From Phytopseudomonas daroniae (GTDB lineage Bacteria; Pseudomonadota; Gammaproteobacteria; Pseudomonadales; Pseudomonadaceae): 64,000 nt of DNA. The notes beneath the pieces are model-generated. The model had not been told where the DNA came from and did no database searches. It was given only the letters and a program-made list of their open reading frames with translations. Of the stretch, positions 46,564 through 56,209 are shown piece by piece. The stretch spans positions 340,114 to 404,113 of the forward strand of contig NZ_QJUI01000001.1 of assembly GCF_004327285.1 (NCBI RefSeq), given 5' to 3'. The first letter of the stretch is position 1; every line of letters begins with the position of its first letter. The position numbers were made by a program, and so were the translations under genes.

Positions 46564-47514
46564 TTATGAGGCTGCCAACACCGGTGCCCGTGCCTCGGCG
46601 CGGCGTAGCAACTCGCGCAGCGCAGAGAGCTGCGCTGCATCGCCATCATCGATCAGTTGCTCGAGCGCGTATTCGATGCGTTTCAGCGGCAGTGCCGCCG
46701 GCAGATTGAGGTGTTGCGCGTCGATCTCGTCGGCGCCGCAGACCAGCAGCGCGAAGTGCACCACGTTCTCCAGTTCACGGGTATTGCCAGGCCAGTCGTG
46801 CCGTTCGAGCACCGCCTGGGCGGCCAGACTGATGCCAGGCAGCGGCAGACGCAGACGCTGGGCATAGATACCGAGGAAGTACTCGGCCAGCGGCAGCACA
46901 TCGCCGACTCGCTCGCGCAGCGGCGGCAATTCGAGGCGACCATCACTCAAGTAGTGGGCCAGGCGCTCGTCGAACTTGCCGGCCTTCACGGCCTGCCACA
47001 GATCGATGCTGGTAGCCGCCACCAGGCGCACATCCAGCGGCGTCGGCTGCGCCGCGCCAACCCGCCAGGCCTCACCGGTCTCCAGCACGCTGAGCAGTTG
47101 CTCCTGCAAGGGCAGCGGCAGGTCGGCGATCTCGTCCAGATAGAGAGTGCCGCCATTGGCGGAACCCAGCCAGCCGGCACGGCTGCTGGGCGCCCCCTGA
47201 TGGGCACCGGCCACGTAGCCGAACAGCTCGGCCTCGGCATGATTGATGCTCAACCCGCTGCAACTGAGGGCGACGAACAGGCCGGGGCGCTCGCTGGCCC
47301 GATGGATGTGCCGCGCCAGCAACTCCTTGCCGGTACCGGTTTCCCCCTGAATCAGGATCGGCACTGGCAAACCGGCCAGACGCTCGACTTCTTCGCGCAA
47401 CTGGCGGGTTCGTGGATCGATGAACACCAGTGCCTTGGCACGAATACTCAGTGGGCTCTTGTCCGCGTCGGGAAAAATCAGCAGCGACTGATCGCCAGCC
47501 GATGACAGGTTCAT
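46564..47514 (-). CDS. Sigma54-activator-like AAA+ protein with altered GAFTGA loop
   Basis: This is a 316-residue AAA+ domain of the bacterial enhancer-binding type, with Walker A GETGTGKE (57-64), Walker B GGTLYLDEIADL (D127, E128), and LPPLRERVGD and WPGNTRELENV further on. The sigma54-contact loop, normally GAFTGA, reads GAHQGA (103-108). The protein ends about 35 residues after the AAA+ part without a recognisable Fis-type helix-turn-helix, and it has no N-terminal sensor domain. It resembles SfnR-type regulators of sulfur metabolism and lies next to oscA-sbp-cysTWA. Whether it still activates sigma54 promoters is doubtful. Confidence 0.8.
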   Translation of the reverse strand: MNLSSAGDQSLLIFPDADKSPLSIRAKALVFIDPRTRQLREEVERLAGLPVPILIQGETGTGKELLARHIHRASERPGLFVALSCSGLSINHAEAELFGYVAGAHQGAPSSRAGWLGSANGGTLYLDEIADLPLPLQEQLLSVLETGEAWRVGAAQPTPLDVRLVAATSIDLWQAVKAGKFDERLAHYLSDGRLELPPLRERVGDVLPLAEYFLGIYAQRLRLPLPGISLAAQAVLERHDWPGNTRELENVVHFALLVCGADEIDAQHLNLPAALPLKRIEYALEQLIDDGDAAQLSALRELLRRAEARAPVLAAS

Positions 47515-47623
47515 AACACACTCTCTTTGAGGTCAGGCCGCAGACGACCAGTGGGAAAATGGACTTAGCGAAGTGCGCTCAAGCCGCTATGAAGGCCAGC
47601 GAGCCGGTACCGGCCAGCGCTTC

Positions 47624-48205
47624 TCAGGCGCGACGACGCATCTGCTGTTCTATCCGGCTCTGCAATCGGAACAGGTAGGCGAACCCCTGCTCCCAGCGCT
47701 GGTGCCCGGACTTCACATTGATATGCCCGGCACCGCTGAGGATGGCGGTCTCGCTGCCCCACTCGCGGGCCAGCTCGATGACGCGCGCAGCACTGGCAGC
47801 CGAGTCGTTGTCGGAACCGACCAGTTGGCTGGGGAACGGCAGCAGATGCTGGGGAATCGGTGCGAAATTGCGCAACGGCTCAGGGCAGTTGGGGCGTTGC
47901 ACATCAGCCGGCGCGACCAGTAACGCACCGCGCACCCGACGCAGCGAAGCCACCGGCGCCTGTGCAGCCCAGTGGGCGACGGTGACGCAACCCAGGCTAT
48001 GGGCGATGAGAATCGCTGGCCGCGGATCGGCGGCGATCTGCTTTTCCAGGGCCGCGACCCAATCCTCACGGCGTGGCGTCAGCCAGTCCAGCTGCTCGAC
48101 CCGCGCACTGTTAGGCAGGCTGCGCTGCCAGTGGCTTTGCCAATGGTCGTCGCCCGAGCCCTGCCAGCCCGGCACTATCAGGTATCGAATCGCTTCACTG
48201 CGCAT
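47624..48205 (-). CDS. RBBP9/YdeN-type alpha/beta hydrolase
   Basis: This 193-residue cytoplasmic serine hydrolase has VPGWQGSGDDHWQSHW at the start, the nucleophile elbow AHSLGC, the acidic residue in LVGSDNDS and the histidine in SGAGHINVKSGH. This is the RBBP9/YdeN pattern. AGGAGG precedes the ATG at 48205. The substrate is unknown. It runs divergently from oscA across an A/T-rich promoter region and together with the sigma54-like gene behind it, so a link to sulfur-source use is plausible but unproven. Confidence 0.82.
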   Translation of the reverse strand: MRSEAIRYLIVPGWQGSGDDHWQSHWQRSLPNSARVEQLDWLTPRREDWVAALEKQIAADPRPAILIAHSLGCVTVAHWAAQAPVASLRRVRGALLVAPADVQRPNCPEPLRNFAPIPQHLLPFPSQLVGSDNDSAASAARVIELAREWGSETAILSGAGHINVKSGHQRWEQGFAYLFRLQSRIEQQMRRRA

Positions 48206-48265
48206 AAGGGCGCCTCCTGTATCTGCATGGCTTGCAGTGTAGGAGGCCAAGAAAGAGACTAAAAA

Positions 48266-48377
48266 GAATAAGAACTTATTTACTTATTCCATATAAGCAA
48301 ATATCGATCCGTAGCAGCCGCAAATCTCCCATATACCAATAAGAAATATAAATGTTCTTAAACAGTATTTTTAAGAA
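48266..48377. promoter_or_regulatory. A/T-rich divergent control region with two dyads
   Basis: Against a GC-rich background this stretch is A/T-rich. It holds GAATAAG-N10-CTTATTC (48266-48289) and TTCTTAAA-N7-TTTAAGAA (48355-48377). It lies between the hydrolase and oscA and is a likely site for a sulfur-status regulator such as CysB. Confidence 0.5.
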
Positions 48378-48460
48378 TATTTCAGATTCCCTAGTATCCG
48401 CTCCACGCCCCACAGCCGACAGTCGTCGCATCTAGAACGAGGGCAAGGAGCCTTTTAGCC

Positions 48461-48643
48461 ATGACCGCAACCCTTCGCAATCTGGAAGGCCAGGATGACG
48501 CCACCATCCTGCGCGAGATCCAAAGCGCCCTGAACGGCCTGAAGTTCGGCTCGGTAGAAATCACCGTGCACAACGGCCAGGTGGTTCAGATCGAACGCAA
48601 AGAAAAATTCCGCCTGCAGCAATCCGGTAGCAAGAACGCCTGA
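48461..48643 (+). CDS. oscA: OscA, small sulfur-starvation protein (DUF2292)
   Basis: This 60-residue protein matches the OscA/YezD-like pattern: DATILREIQSALNGLKFGSV, then EITVHNGQVVQIERKEKFR. In Pseudomonas oscA is needed for growth on organosulfur compounds and is induced by sulfur limitation. Its biochemical role is unknown. AAGGAGCC lies before the ATG. It leads the sbp-cysTWA genes, with a 152-base gap to sbp. Confidence 0.88.
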   Translation: MTATLRNLEGQDDATILREIQSALNGLKFGSVEITVHNGQVVQIERKEKFRLQQSGSKNA

Positions 48644-48795
48644 TAGCAGTTTCGCCAACCCGACGACGGGCCGCCCAGCATGAACCCCTACCGCTACTCC
48701 CGATGTAACCCACGAATGCCGGCCTAGAGCAGGTATCGAATAAAAGAGCACGCCAAACACGCCCAGCACCGTATTCAGTATCGAGGAGCTTCACC

Positions 48796-49797
48796 ATGTC
48801 CATTCGCCGTTTCGCACTCGCCGCACTCGCCAGCGCCCTGGTAGCCGGCCCGGTTTCCGCTCAGACCCTGCTCAACGTTTCGTATGACCCGACTCGTGAG
48901 CTGTACGTCGAATTCAACAAGGCCTTCAACAAGCACTGGCAGGAACAAGGCAACGAAGCCCTGACCATCCAGCAATCCCACGGCGGCTCGGGCAAACAGG
49001 CCCGTGCGGTGATCGACGGCCTGCAGGCCGACGTGGTGACCCTGGCGCTGTCCGGCGACATCGACGCGATCAACCTGAACCAGGAGCTGATCGATCCGAA
49101 ATGGCAGTCCCGCCTGGCCGACAACAGCACCCCCTACACTTCGACCATCGTTTTCCTGGTTCGCAAGGGCAACCCGAAAGGCATCAAGGACTGGGATGAC
49201 CTGGTCAAGGATGGCGTCGAAATCATCACCCCGAACCCGAAAACCTCGGGCGGCGCTCGCTGGAACTTCCTGGCGGCCTGGGCCTATGCCAAGAAGCAGT
49301 ACGGCAGCGACGAAAAAGCCCTGGAATACGTGACCGAGCTGTACCGTCACGCTCCGGTTCTCGACACCGGCGCCCGCGGTTCGACCATCAGCTTCGTGCA
49401 ACGTGGCCTGGGCGACGTGCTGCTGGCCTGGGAAAACGAAGCCTACCTGTCGCTGGCCGAAGAAGGCGGCGACCAGCTGGAAATCGTCACCCCGTCGCTG
49501 TCCATCCTCGCCGAACCGCCGGTAGCCGTAGTCGACAAGAACGTCGACCGCAAAGGCACCCGCAAAGCCGCCGAGGCCTACCTGCAGTACCTGTACAGCG
49601 ATGAAGGCCAGCGCATCGCGGCGAAGAACTTCTACCGTCCGCGTAACGCTGAAGTGGCTGCCGAGTTCAAGGATCAGTTCAAGGATCTGGAACTGGTCAC
49701 CATCGACAAGGACTTTGGTGGCTGGGCTTCCGCACAGCCCAAATACTTCGACGACGGCGGCGTGTTCGACGACATTTTCAAAAAGATCAATCAGTAA
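48796..49797 (+). CDS. sbp: Periplasmic sulfate-binding protein Sbp
   Basis: This 333-residue sulfate receptor has a signal of about 22 residues (AGPVSA). The mature start [20 protein letters not shown], then [17 protein letters not shown], and [18 protein letters not shown] are Sbp/CysP hallmarks that provide the sulfate-binding serine and backbone contacts. GAGGAG precedes the ATG. A hairpin between sbp and cysT probably makes sbp mRNA more abundant than the transporter mRNA. Confidence 0.94.
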   Translation: MSIRRFALAALASALVAGPVSAQTLLNVSYDPTRELYVEFNKAFNKHWQEQGNEALTIQQSHGGSGKQARAVIDGLQADVVTLALSGDIDAINLNQELIDPKWQSRLADNSTPYTSTIVFLVRKGNPKGIKDWDDLVKDGVEIITPNPKTSGGARWNFLAAWAYAKKQYGSDEKALEYVTELYRHAPVLDTGARGSTISFVQRGLGDVLLAWENEAYLSLAEEGGDQLEIVTPSLSILAEPPVAVVDKNVDRKGTRKAAEAYLQYLYSDEGQRIAAKNFYRPRNAEVAAEFKDQFKDLELVTIDKDFGGWASAQPKYFDDGGVFDDIFKKINQ

Positions 49798-49812
49798 GTT
49801 CAGCCCGATCGA

Positions 49813-49848
49813 CGAAGCCCGTCATTCCTGAAGGAATGGCGGGCTTCG
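49813..49848 (+). terminator. Attenuating hairpin between sbp and cysT
   Basis: The 16-base arms CGAAGCCCGTCATTCC and GGAATGGCGGGCTTCG pair with one mismatch around TGAA, 16 bases after sbp. The T run is weak, so partial read-through is likely. Confidence 0.7.
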
Positions 49849-49877
49849 CTCTGCGGACCTGATCAAAAGGACTCTCC

Positions 49878-50690
49878 ATGTCTCGTCGAACCTCCTCGGT
49901 CATACCCGGCTTCGGGCTGACTCTGGGCTACACCCTGACCTATCTCGCCCTGGTGGTGCTGATCCCGCTGGGCTCCATGTTCCTCTTCTCGCTGCAGCTG
50001 TCGCTGGAGCAGTGGTGGAACCTGATCACCAACCGACAGGTGCTGTTCTCTCTCAAGCTATCCTTCGGCACCGCCCTGGCGGCAGCCCTGCTCAACGGCA
50101 TTCTCGGCACCGTCATCGCTTGGGTGCTGGTGCGCTACACCTTCCCTGGCCGGCGCATCATCGATGCCATGGTCGACATGCCGTTCGCCTTGCCCACCGC
50201 GGTGGCCGGTATCGCCTTGACCGCGCTGTATGCCCCCAACGGCATGATCGGCTCGCTGTTCCCCTTCAAGATCGCCTACACCCCACTGGGCATCACCCTG
50301 GCGCTGGTGTTCGTCACCCTACCGTTCGTGGTGCGCACCCTGCAGCCAGTACTCGCGGACTTCCCCAAGGAAGTCGAAGAAGCGGCTTCCTGCCTGGGCG
50401 CCAAGCCGCTGCAAGTGTTCTGGCACGTGCTGTTGCCGAGTCTGCTGCCCGCCTGGATCACCGGATTCGCCCTGGCCTTCGCCCGCGGTGTCGGTGAGTA
50501 CGGTTCAGTGGTATTCATCGCCGGCAACATTCCGATGAAGACCGAGATTCTGCCGCTGCTGATCGTCTCCAAGCTGGATCAGTACGACTACCCGAGCGCC
50601 ACCGCCATTGGCGTGCTGATGCTGGTGGTCTCGTTCATCCTGCTGCTGCTGATCAACCTGCTGCAGCGCCGCATCCAGCCGCAAATCTGA
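49878..50690 (+). CDS. cysT: Sulfate ABC transporter permease CysT (CysU)
   Basis: This 270-residue inner-membrane permease has six spans. Coupling loop [22 protein letters not shown] and the conserved [19 protein letters not shown] mark it as CysT. AAAAGGACTC precedes the ATG at 49878. It is followed by cysW after 10 bases. With CysW, CysA and Sbp it forms the sulfate/thiosulfate importer. Confidence 0.94.
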   Translation: MSRRTSSVIPGFGLTLGYTLTYLALVVLIPLGSMFLFSLQLSLEQWWNLITNRQVLFSLKLSFGTALAAALLNGILGTVIAWVLVRYTFPGRRIIDAMVDMPFALPTAVAGIALTALYAPNGMIGSLFPFKIAYTPLGITLALVFVTLPFVVRTLQPVLADFPKEVEEAASCLGAKPLQVFWHVLLPSLLPAWITGFALAFARGVGEYGSVVFIAGNIPMKTEILPLLIVSKLDQYDYPSATAIGVLMLVVSFILLLLINLLQRRIQPQI

Positions 50691-50700
50691 GGAGCCCGTC

Positions 50701-51567
50701 ATGAGCCTTGCAACCCTTAGCAAGAACACGGCTGCGCGCCCGGTACGCCGCTCCCCCGGCGCCATCGCCCTGATCGTCATCGCCTGGGCGGTGTTCGCGG
50801 TGATCCTCGTGCTGCCGTTGTACATCGTCGTCACCCAGGGCCTGAGCCGTGGCCTGGCGTTTTTCTGGGAAGCGATCCGCGAGCCGGACGCCATTTCCGC
50901 GCTCAAGCTGACCCTGCTGGCTACCGCCATTTCCGTGCCGCTGAACCTGGTGTTCGGTGTCGCTGCGGCCTGGTCGGTGACCAAGTTCGAGTTCCGCGGC
51001 AAGAGCGTGCTGGTCACCCTGATCGACATGCCGTTCTCGGTTTCGCCGGTGGTCGCCGGCCTGATCTACGTGCTGCTGTTCGGTGCGCAGAGCAAGCTGG
51101 CGCCCTACCTGCAGGATCAGAACCTGCAGATCATCTACGCCGTACCGGGCATCGTCCTGGCGACCATCTTCGTCACCTTCCCCTTCGTCGCGCGCGAACT
51201 GATCCCGCTGATGGAGGAACAGGGCACTACCGAAGAGGAAGCCGCTCGCCTGCTCGGCGCCAATGGCTGGCAGATGTTCTGGCATGTCACGCTGCCTAAC
51301 GTAAAATGGGCGCTGGTTTACGGCGTGGTGCTCTGCACGGCGCGGGCGATGGGCGAGTTCGGCGCGGTATCGGTGGTTTCCGGGCACATTCGCGGTTACA
51401 CCAACACGCTGCCGCTGCACATCGAGATTCTCTATAACGAATACAACATCGTCGCCGCGTTCAGCGTGGCCATCCTGTTGCTGGTCATGGCCCTGGTCGT
51501 GTTGCTGCTTCGCCAATGGAGCGAAGCGCGCCTGAGCCGGCAGCTCAAGGCGAATCAGGACGATTGA
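50701..51567 (+). CDS. cysW: Sulfate ABC transporter permease CysW
   Basis: This 288-residue second permease subunit has six spans. The coupling loop is [20 protein letters not shown], with CysW-type segments [20 protein letters not shown] and [25 protein letters not shown] lies upstream. The basic N-terminal tail of about 20 residues is typical. Confidence 0.94.
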   Translation: MSLATLSKNTAARPVRRSPGAIALIVIAWAVFAVILVLPLYIVVTQGLSRGLAFFWEAIREPDAISALKLTLLATAISVPLNLVFGVAAAWSVTKFEFRGKSVLVTLIDMPFSVSPVVAGLIYVLLFGAQSKLAPYLQDQNLQIIYAVPGIVLATIFVTFPFVARELIPLMEEQGTTEEEAARLLGANGWQMFWHVTLPNVKWALVYGVVLCTARAMGEFGAVSVVSGHIRGYTNTLPLHIEILYNEYNIVAAFSVAILLLVMALVVLLLRQWSEARLSRQLKANQDD

Positions 51568-51627
51568 ATCATTCCGCCGGTTGCGCCAGAGCGCAGCCCA
51601 GGCAACACAGATCAGCAGGTGTAACCC

Positions 51628-52620
51628 ATGAGTATTCAAGTTCAAGGCATCAACAAGCACTTTGGCCAGTTCAAGGCGCTCAACGACATCAACCTGAACA
51701 TCAACAGCGGTGAGCTGGTGGCCCTGCTCGGCCCGTCCGGCTGCGGCAAGACCACCCTGTTGCGCATCATCGCCGGCCTGGAAGTCCCGGACAGCGGCAG
51801 CATCGTGTTCCACGGCGAAGACGTTTCCGAGCACGACGTGCGCGATCGCAAGGTCGGCTTCGTGTTCCAGCACTACGCCCTGTTCCGCCACATGACCGTA
51901 TTCGACAACGTCGCCTTCGGCCTGCGCATGAAGCCCAAGGGCGAGCGCCCGAACGAAAACGTGATCAAGAAGAAGGTGCACGACCTGCTCGATCTGGTAC
52001 AGCTCGACTGGCTGGCCGACCGCTACCCGGAGCAGCTCTCCGGTGGCCAGCGCCAGCGTATCGCCCTGGCCCGTGCACTGGCGGTGGAACCCAAGGTGCT
52101 GCTGCTCGACGAACCCTTCGGCGCCCTTGACGCCAAGGTGCGTAAAGAGCTGCGTCGCTGGCTGGCGCGCCTGCACGAAGAAGTGCACCTGACCAGCGTG
52201 TTCGTGACCCACGACCAGGAAGAAGCCATGGAAGTGGCCGACCGCATCGTGGTGATGAACAAGGGCGTGGTCGAGCAGATCGGTTCGCCGGGCGAGGTCT
52301 ACGAGAAGCCGTCCAGCGACTTCGTCTACCACTTCCTCGGTGACGCCAACCGCCTGTATGTCGGCGACGACCACCACGTGTTGTTCCGCCCGCACGAAGT
52401 GCATTTGTCCACCGAACCACAGGCCGACCACAAGGCGGGCGAAGTGCGCGATATCCGCCTGCTCGGTGCCATCACCCGCATCACCCTGAAGGTCGAAGGC
52501 CAGGACGAACTGATCGAGGCCGAAGTGGCCAAGGATCACCTCAGCCTGGACAACCTCAGCCGTGGCGCCACCCTGTACTTCAAGCCCAAGGGCGGCAAAC
52601 CGGTCACCGCGGCCAGCTAA
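51628..52620 (+). CDS. cysA: Sulfate ABC transporter ATPase CysA
   Basis: This 330-residue ATPase has Walker [10 protein letters not shown], the signature [16 protein letters not shown], Walker [13 protein letters not shown] and the switch histidine in [13 protein letters not shown]-terminal TOBE-like part follows from about residue 240. AGCAGGTG lies upstream of the ATG. It closes the cys operon; a hairpin follows. Confidence 0.95.
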   Translation: MSIQVQGINKHFGQFKALNDINLNINSGELVALLGPSGCGKTTLLRIIAGLEVPDSGSIVFHGEDVSEHDVRDRKVGFVFQHYALFRHMTVFDNVAFGLRMKPKGERPNENVIKKKVHDLLDLVQLDWLADRYPEQLSGGQRQRIALARALAVEPKVLLLDEPFGALDAKVRKELRRWLARLHEEVHLTSVFVTHDQEEAMEVADRIVVMNKGVVEQIGSPGEVYEKPSSDFVYHFLGDANRLYVGDDHHVLFRPHEVHLSTEPQADHKAGEVRDIRLLGAITRITLKVEGQDELIEAEVAKDHLSLDNLSRGATLYFKPKGGKPVTAAS

Positions 52621-52632
52621 AAGCCTGCACCA

Positions 52633-52656
52633 CACCGTGCCCCAATGGGCACGGTG
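52633..52656 (+). terminator. Hairpin after cysA
   Basis: CACCGTGCCC and GGGCACGGTG are perfect 10-base arms around CAAT, 13 bases after the cysA stop. There is no long T run. Confidence 0.65.
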
Positions 52657-52750
52657 ATCACCCGGGCGCCGATGACCAGCGCCGATCCATTCTCGCAAAC
52701 CACTTCCGTTGACCTAACATGGGGCTCTGCCACCCTATGGATGCGTTCGC

Positions 52751-53509
52751 ATGCTCACCTTCGACGGCCTCGCCGCCTACCTGCCGCTGATCCTGTTCAC
52801 TTTTCTGCTCGCAGGTATGATCAAGGGCGTGGTCGGCCTCGGTCTGCCCACCATAGCGGTCGGTTTGCTGGGCCTGGTGATGATGCCGATGCAGGCGGCG
52901 GCGCTGCTGATCATTCCGTCGATGGTCACCAATATCTGGCAACTCTGCGACGGCCGTAGCCCGCTACCGATGATGCGCCGTTTATGGCCACAGCTGCTGG
53001 GTATCATGGTCGGCACCCTGGCCACCGGCTTCTACCTGCAGGGCCAGAACCTGCCGAACGCCACACGCTGGCTGGGTCTGGCGCTGATCCTCTACGCAGT
53101 ACTTGGCCTGGCATCGGTGCGTTTCGCCGTGAGACCGGCTCATGAAGGCTGGCTGGCCCCGCTGATCGGCGCCACGACTGGAGCGATCACGGCAGTGACC
53201 GGCGTGTTCGCGATTCCCGCGGTGCCCTATCTGCAGGCCATCGGCCTGGAAAAGGACGACCTGGTGCAGGCCCTCGGCCTGTCGTTCAGCGTCTCGACCC
53301 TGGCCCTCGCGCTGAGCCTCGGGCACAGCGGCGAACTGCTGCAGCCAGCAGTGCTAGGCATATCCGGCCTGGCGCTGTTGCCAGCCCTTCTGGGCATGGC
53401 CGGCGGCCAATGGCTACGCCGGCGCATCAGCCCGGAGCGCTTCAAGCGCTGGTTCTTTATCGGCCTGCTACTGCTCGGCGCGGATCTGGCGCTGCGCGGT
53501 GGATTCTGA
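52751..53509 (+). CDS. TauE/SafE-family membrane exporter
   Basis: This 252-residue protein has about eight hydrophobic segments. The repeated motif MIKGVVGLGLPTIAVGLLG in the first half and TTGAITAVTGVFAIPAVPYL in the second are TauE/SafE hallmarks, a family of anion (often sulfonate or sulfite) exporters. It lies 130 bases behind cysA on the same strand but after a hairpin, so it may be separately expressed. A sulfur-compound substrate is inferred from context. Confidence 0.82.
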   Translation: MLTFDGLAAYLPLILFTFLLAGMIKGVVGLGLPTIAVGLLGLVMMPMQAAALLIIPSMVTNIWQLCDGRSPLPMMRRLWPQLLGIMVGTLATGFYLQGQNLPNATRWLGLALILYAVLGLASVRFAVRPAHEGWLAPLIGATTGAITAVTGVFAIPAVPYLQAIGLEKDDLVQALGLSFSVSTLALALSLGHSGELLQPAVLGISGLALLPALLGMAGGQWLRRRISPERFKRWFFIGLLLLGADLALRGGF

Positions 53510-53540
53510 GGCCACGGGTCAGCAGCGCCAGCTACACGCA

Positions 53541-53942
53541 TTATGCCGGCAACGGCTGAGAACGCCTCAGGCCGATCAGCTCCAGCTCGAAGAACAGCGC
53601 CACCAGCGCGGCCTGAGCGCCGAGGAACAGATAACCGATCAGGTTAGGCGCCACCCAGCCACTGAGCAGCAGGAGCACGCTGTCGATCACCCACAGGGCA
53701 TTGATGGCGAGCACGGCCCATATCGCGTAGCGATTGAGCGTTGTGCGGCTGCCCAGCCACAGCAGCAACGCCGCCAGGGGCAGCAGGGTGAGGCCGGCAG
53801 CGAACAGCAGTTCGCTCGGCAGTTGCAGAAAGGCGCCCCATCAGTCGCTGGCCAGAACCAGCGAGACACCGGTGCAGGCTCCCGCCAGACCATCGACGAG
53901 CAGAGCGCGACTGAGCAGCAGAGAAGGTTGCAGCGTATTCAT
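53541..53942 (-). pseudogene. Small membrane protein gene broken by an in-frame stop
   Basis: From the ATG at 53942 the frame encodes MNTLQPSLLLSRALLVDG and continues to codon 33, then meets TGA at 53841-53843 and goes on in the same frame for 99 residues with a coherent membrane pattern (LLFAAGLTLLPLAALLLWLG, IDSVLLLLSGW, ALVALFFELELIGLRR). GGAG lies upstream of the ATG. The expected product is about 133 residues with four spans. The stop sits where an aromatic residue before WGAFLQLP would fit, for instance a TGG codon. A nonsense mutation or a sequencing error are the likely causes. It is divergent from an MmyB-type regulator. Confidence 0.75.
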
Positions 53943-54066
53943 GATCGTTCCTCCGGATGCGACGCCGGGATCTGGCGCCTGCACCCAGATTTGCCTGATC
54001 GACGCGGCCCGTCGATTACCTGCCAGGTAATGGCTGCGATGACGTTGCTGGGCTATCGTTCAGCCC

Positions 54067-54858
54067 ATGAATGCCTCCATCCATTGCGTCGGCGCCCTGC
54101 TGCGCCAATGGCGCCAACGTCGTCGCCTCAGCCAGCTCGACCTCGCCTGCGAGGCCGATATTTCCACACGCCACCTGAGCTTCATGGAAACCGGCCGCGC
54201 CCGGCCGAGCCGCGAGATGCTGCTACACCTGGCCGAACAGCTGGAGATCCCCCTGCGCGAACGGAACCGTCTGCTCACCGCCGCTGGTTATGCCCCGATG
54301 TTCAGCCAGCATGGTCTCGCTGACCCGGCACTGCAGGCCGCACGCAGCGCCATCGATCAGTTGCTCAAGGCCCACGAACCCTACCCGGCCCTGGCCCTTG
54401 ATCGGCACTGGAACCTGCTGGCGGCCAACGCCTGCATCGCCCCGTTTCTCAGCGGCATCAGCCCGCAACTGCTCGGGCCGCCACTCAATGTGCTGCGCGT
54501 CAGCCTGCACCCACAGGGCCTGGCGCCGCGTATCGTCAACCTGGGGCAATGGCGTGCCTACCTGCTCAATCGCCTGCGCAGCGACATCGACAGCAGCGCG
54601 GATGCGCAGCTGCAGACACTGCTGGAGGAACTGGAAAGCTATCCGGCACCAGCCTGCGACCCGCAGCCATCAGCGGATAGGGTGCTGATGCCGCTGCAAT
54701 TTCGCAGCGACCTGGGGGTGATCAACCTGATCAGCACCACCACGGTATTCGGCACACCCACCGATGTAACCCTGGCCGAGCTGGCTCTGGAGACCTTCTT
54801 CCCCGCCGACCCGGAGAGTGCCGAGCGGCTGCGTGGCCTGACCCAGACGCAGCCCTGA
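54067..54858 (+). CDS. XRE-family regulator with MmyB-type ligand domain
   Basis: This 263-residue protein has an N-terminal Cro/C1-type helix-turn-helix (about 8-62: LLRQWRQRRRLSQLDLACEA, ISTRHLSFMETGRARPS). A PAS-like MmyB ligand domain (about 95-255) follows, with LALDRHWNLLAANACIAPFL, which is typical. Members of this family bind small hydrophobic ligands. It is divergent from the broken membrane gene, which could be its target. Confidence 0.87.
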   Translation: MNASIHCVGALLRQWRQRRRLSQLDLACEADISTRHLSFMETGRARPSREMLLHLAEQLEIPLRERNRLLTAAGYAPMFSQHGLADPALQAARSAIDQLLKAHEPYPALALDRHWNLLAANACIAPFLSGISPQLLGPPLNVLRVSLHPQGLAPRIVNLGQWRAYLLNRLRSDIDSSADAQLQTLLEELESYPAPACDPQPSADRVLMPLQFRSDLGVINLISTTTVFGTPTDVTLAELALETFFPADPESAERLRGLTQTQP

Positions 54859-54863
54859 ACGGC

Positions 54864-55388
54864 TCAGACCGTGGCGTTCCTGCCGCGGATGCAGGTCGGC
54901 CCGGCGCGCTGTACCACCGCCTGCTCCACCTCATGGCGCAGGCCTAACAGAAAGGCGGCCTCGGCTACCACGAACAGTGGCCCGACCATCAGCCCCATGA
55001 TGTCGTCGACGAAAGCCGGCTTGCGCCCCTCATAGAAATGGCCGATGAACTGGATGACCCAGCCGATCACGAACAAGCCGAGCCCGGCACTCAACCACAG
55101 CAGCGTACCGCTCGTCGCCAGCACGGCGCCGGCCCACAGGCTGAGCCCGAGCAACAACGCCATGACCAGCCCGAAACGAAGATCCAGGCGCACATAGAAC
55201 CAGACGGCCACCAAGGTCACCAGAGTCGCCGGCGACAGCCACACATCAGCCACGGGCAGGCCAGGCCGCGACAGCAGCACGGCCACCGCCAGCACGATCA
55301 TGGGAACGCCGATGAAGTGGCTGACGATGTTGCGCCGATCGCGGTGATAGGTCGCGTATTGAGCCAGATGGTCGACCAGAGTTTTCAT
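54864..55388 (-). CDS. Mpo1/YGL010w-like membrane protein (DUF962)
   Basis: This 174-residue protein has four membrane segments. The two conserved blocks YHRDRRNIVSHFIGVPM near the N-terminus and QFIGHFYEGRKPAF in the second half define the family. The yeast member Mpo1 is an Fe(II) dioxygenase in alpha-oxidation of 2-hydroxy fatty acids, with histidines in these blocks. Here the function is inferred from family only. The ATG at 55388 has GGAG upstream. It is divergent from the Crp-type regulator and convergent with the MmyB-type gene. Confidence 0.82.
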   Translation of the reverse strand: MKTLVDHLAQYATYHRDRRNIVSHFIGVPMIVLAVAVLLSRPGLPVADVWLSPATLVTLVAVWFYVRLDLRFGLVMALLLGLSLWAGAVLATSGTLLWLSAGLGLFVIGWVIQFIGHFYEGRKPAFVDDIMGLMVGPLFVVAEAAFLLGLRHEVEQAVVQRAGPTCIRGRNATV

Positions 55389-55474
55389 TATTGTTCTCCA
55401 AGGCAATGGTCAAGCGATAATGAACCCGCTACCCGGCCGCGTACTGTCAGGTAGCCGACAAACCGGGAGCCCTT

Positions 55475-56152
55475 ATGACCGACTTGCACGCCCACCTGCT
55501 TCAGGGCCAGTGGTTCGCCGCTCTGCCCGCCGCTCTCCAGCAAGCCTTGCTGGAAATGGGCCAGGAGGTTCACCTGGAGACCGGCCAGCGCCTGTTCCGC
55601 CGCGGCGATGCGCCCAGCGGCTTGTACGCCGTGGTGAGCGGCGCCATGCGCATCGGCGCGGTCAACCGCCAGGGTAAGGAAGCCCTGCTGACCCTGATCG
55701 AACCACCGTACTGGTTTGGCGAAATATCCTTGTTCGACGGCCAGCCACGTACCCACGACGCCTTCGCCGAAAGCACCAGCACCCTGCTGCGGGTGCCCCA
55801 GGCCGACCTGCTGGCATTGCTCGACGCGCACCCCGGCTACTGGCGCGACATCGCCCTGCTGATGGCCCACAAGGTACGTCTGGCCTTCATCACGCTGGAA
55901 GAGATGAGCCTGTTGCCCGCCGCCCAGCGTCTGGCCAGGCGCCTGCTGTTGATCGCCGAGCATTATGGCGAAACCCAGGGCCCGCGGCGCATCATCCACC
56001 TGGCCCAGGAACAGTTGGCACTGATGTTGGCGATTTCCCGGCAGACCACCAACCAGATTCTCAAGGAGCTGGAAGCCCAGAGTATCCTGCGCCTGACCTA
56101 TGGCGAAATCGAGATTCTCGACTTGCAGCGTTTGCGTGATGCCGCGCAATAG
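55475..56152 (+). CDS. Crp/Fnr-family transcription regulator
   Basis: This 225-residue protein has an N-terminal cyclic-nucleotide-type sensor barrel (about 15-130: GQRLFRRGDAPSGLYAVVSG, YWFGEISLFDGQPRTHDA) and a C-terminal winged helix (about 150-215: LAQEQLALMLAISRQTTNQILKELE). It lacks the N-terminal cysteine cluster of Fnr/Anr, so it is not an oxygen sensor of that type. The ligand is unknown. The Mpo1-like gene lies divergently 86 bases away. Confidence 0.87.
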   Translation: MTDLHAHLLQGQWFAALPAALQQALLEMGQEVHLETGQRLFRRGDAPSGLYAVVSGAMRIGAVNRQGKEALLTLIEPPYWFGEISLFDGQPRTHDAFAESTSTLLRVPQADLLALLDAHPGYWRDIALLMAHKVRLAFITLEEMSLLPAAQRLARRLLLIAEHYGETQGPRRIIHLAQEQLALMLAISRQTTNQILKELEAQSILRLTYGEIEILDLQRLRDAAQ

Positions 56153-56209
56153 AATCTGCCGGGTGGAAATGGCCGGGGATAATTGCACAGTGACGCTCCT
56201 TTGCCGCTT

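Noticed and set aside
50653..52698. Long open frame antisense to cysW and cysA (681 codons)
   Set aside because: It covers two unmistakable sulfate transporter genes on the other strand and shows no coherent fold pattern.
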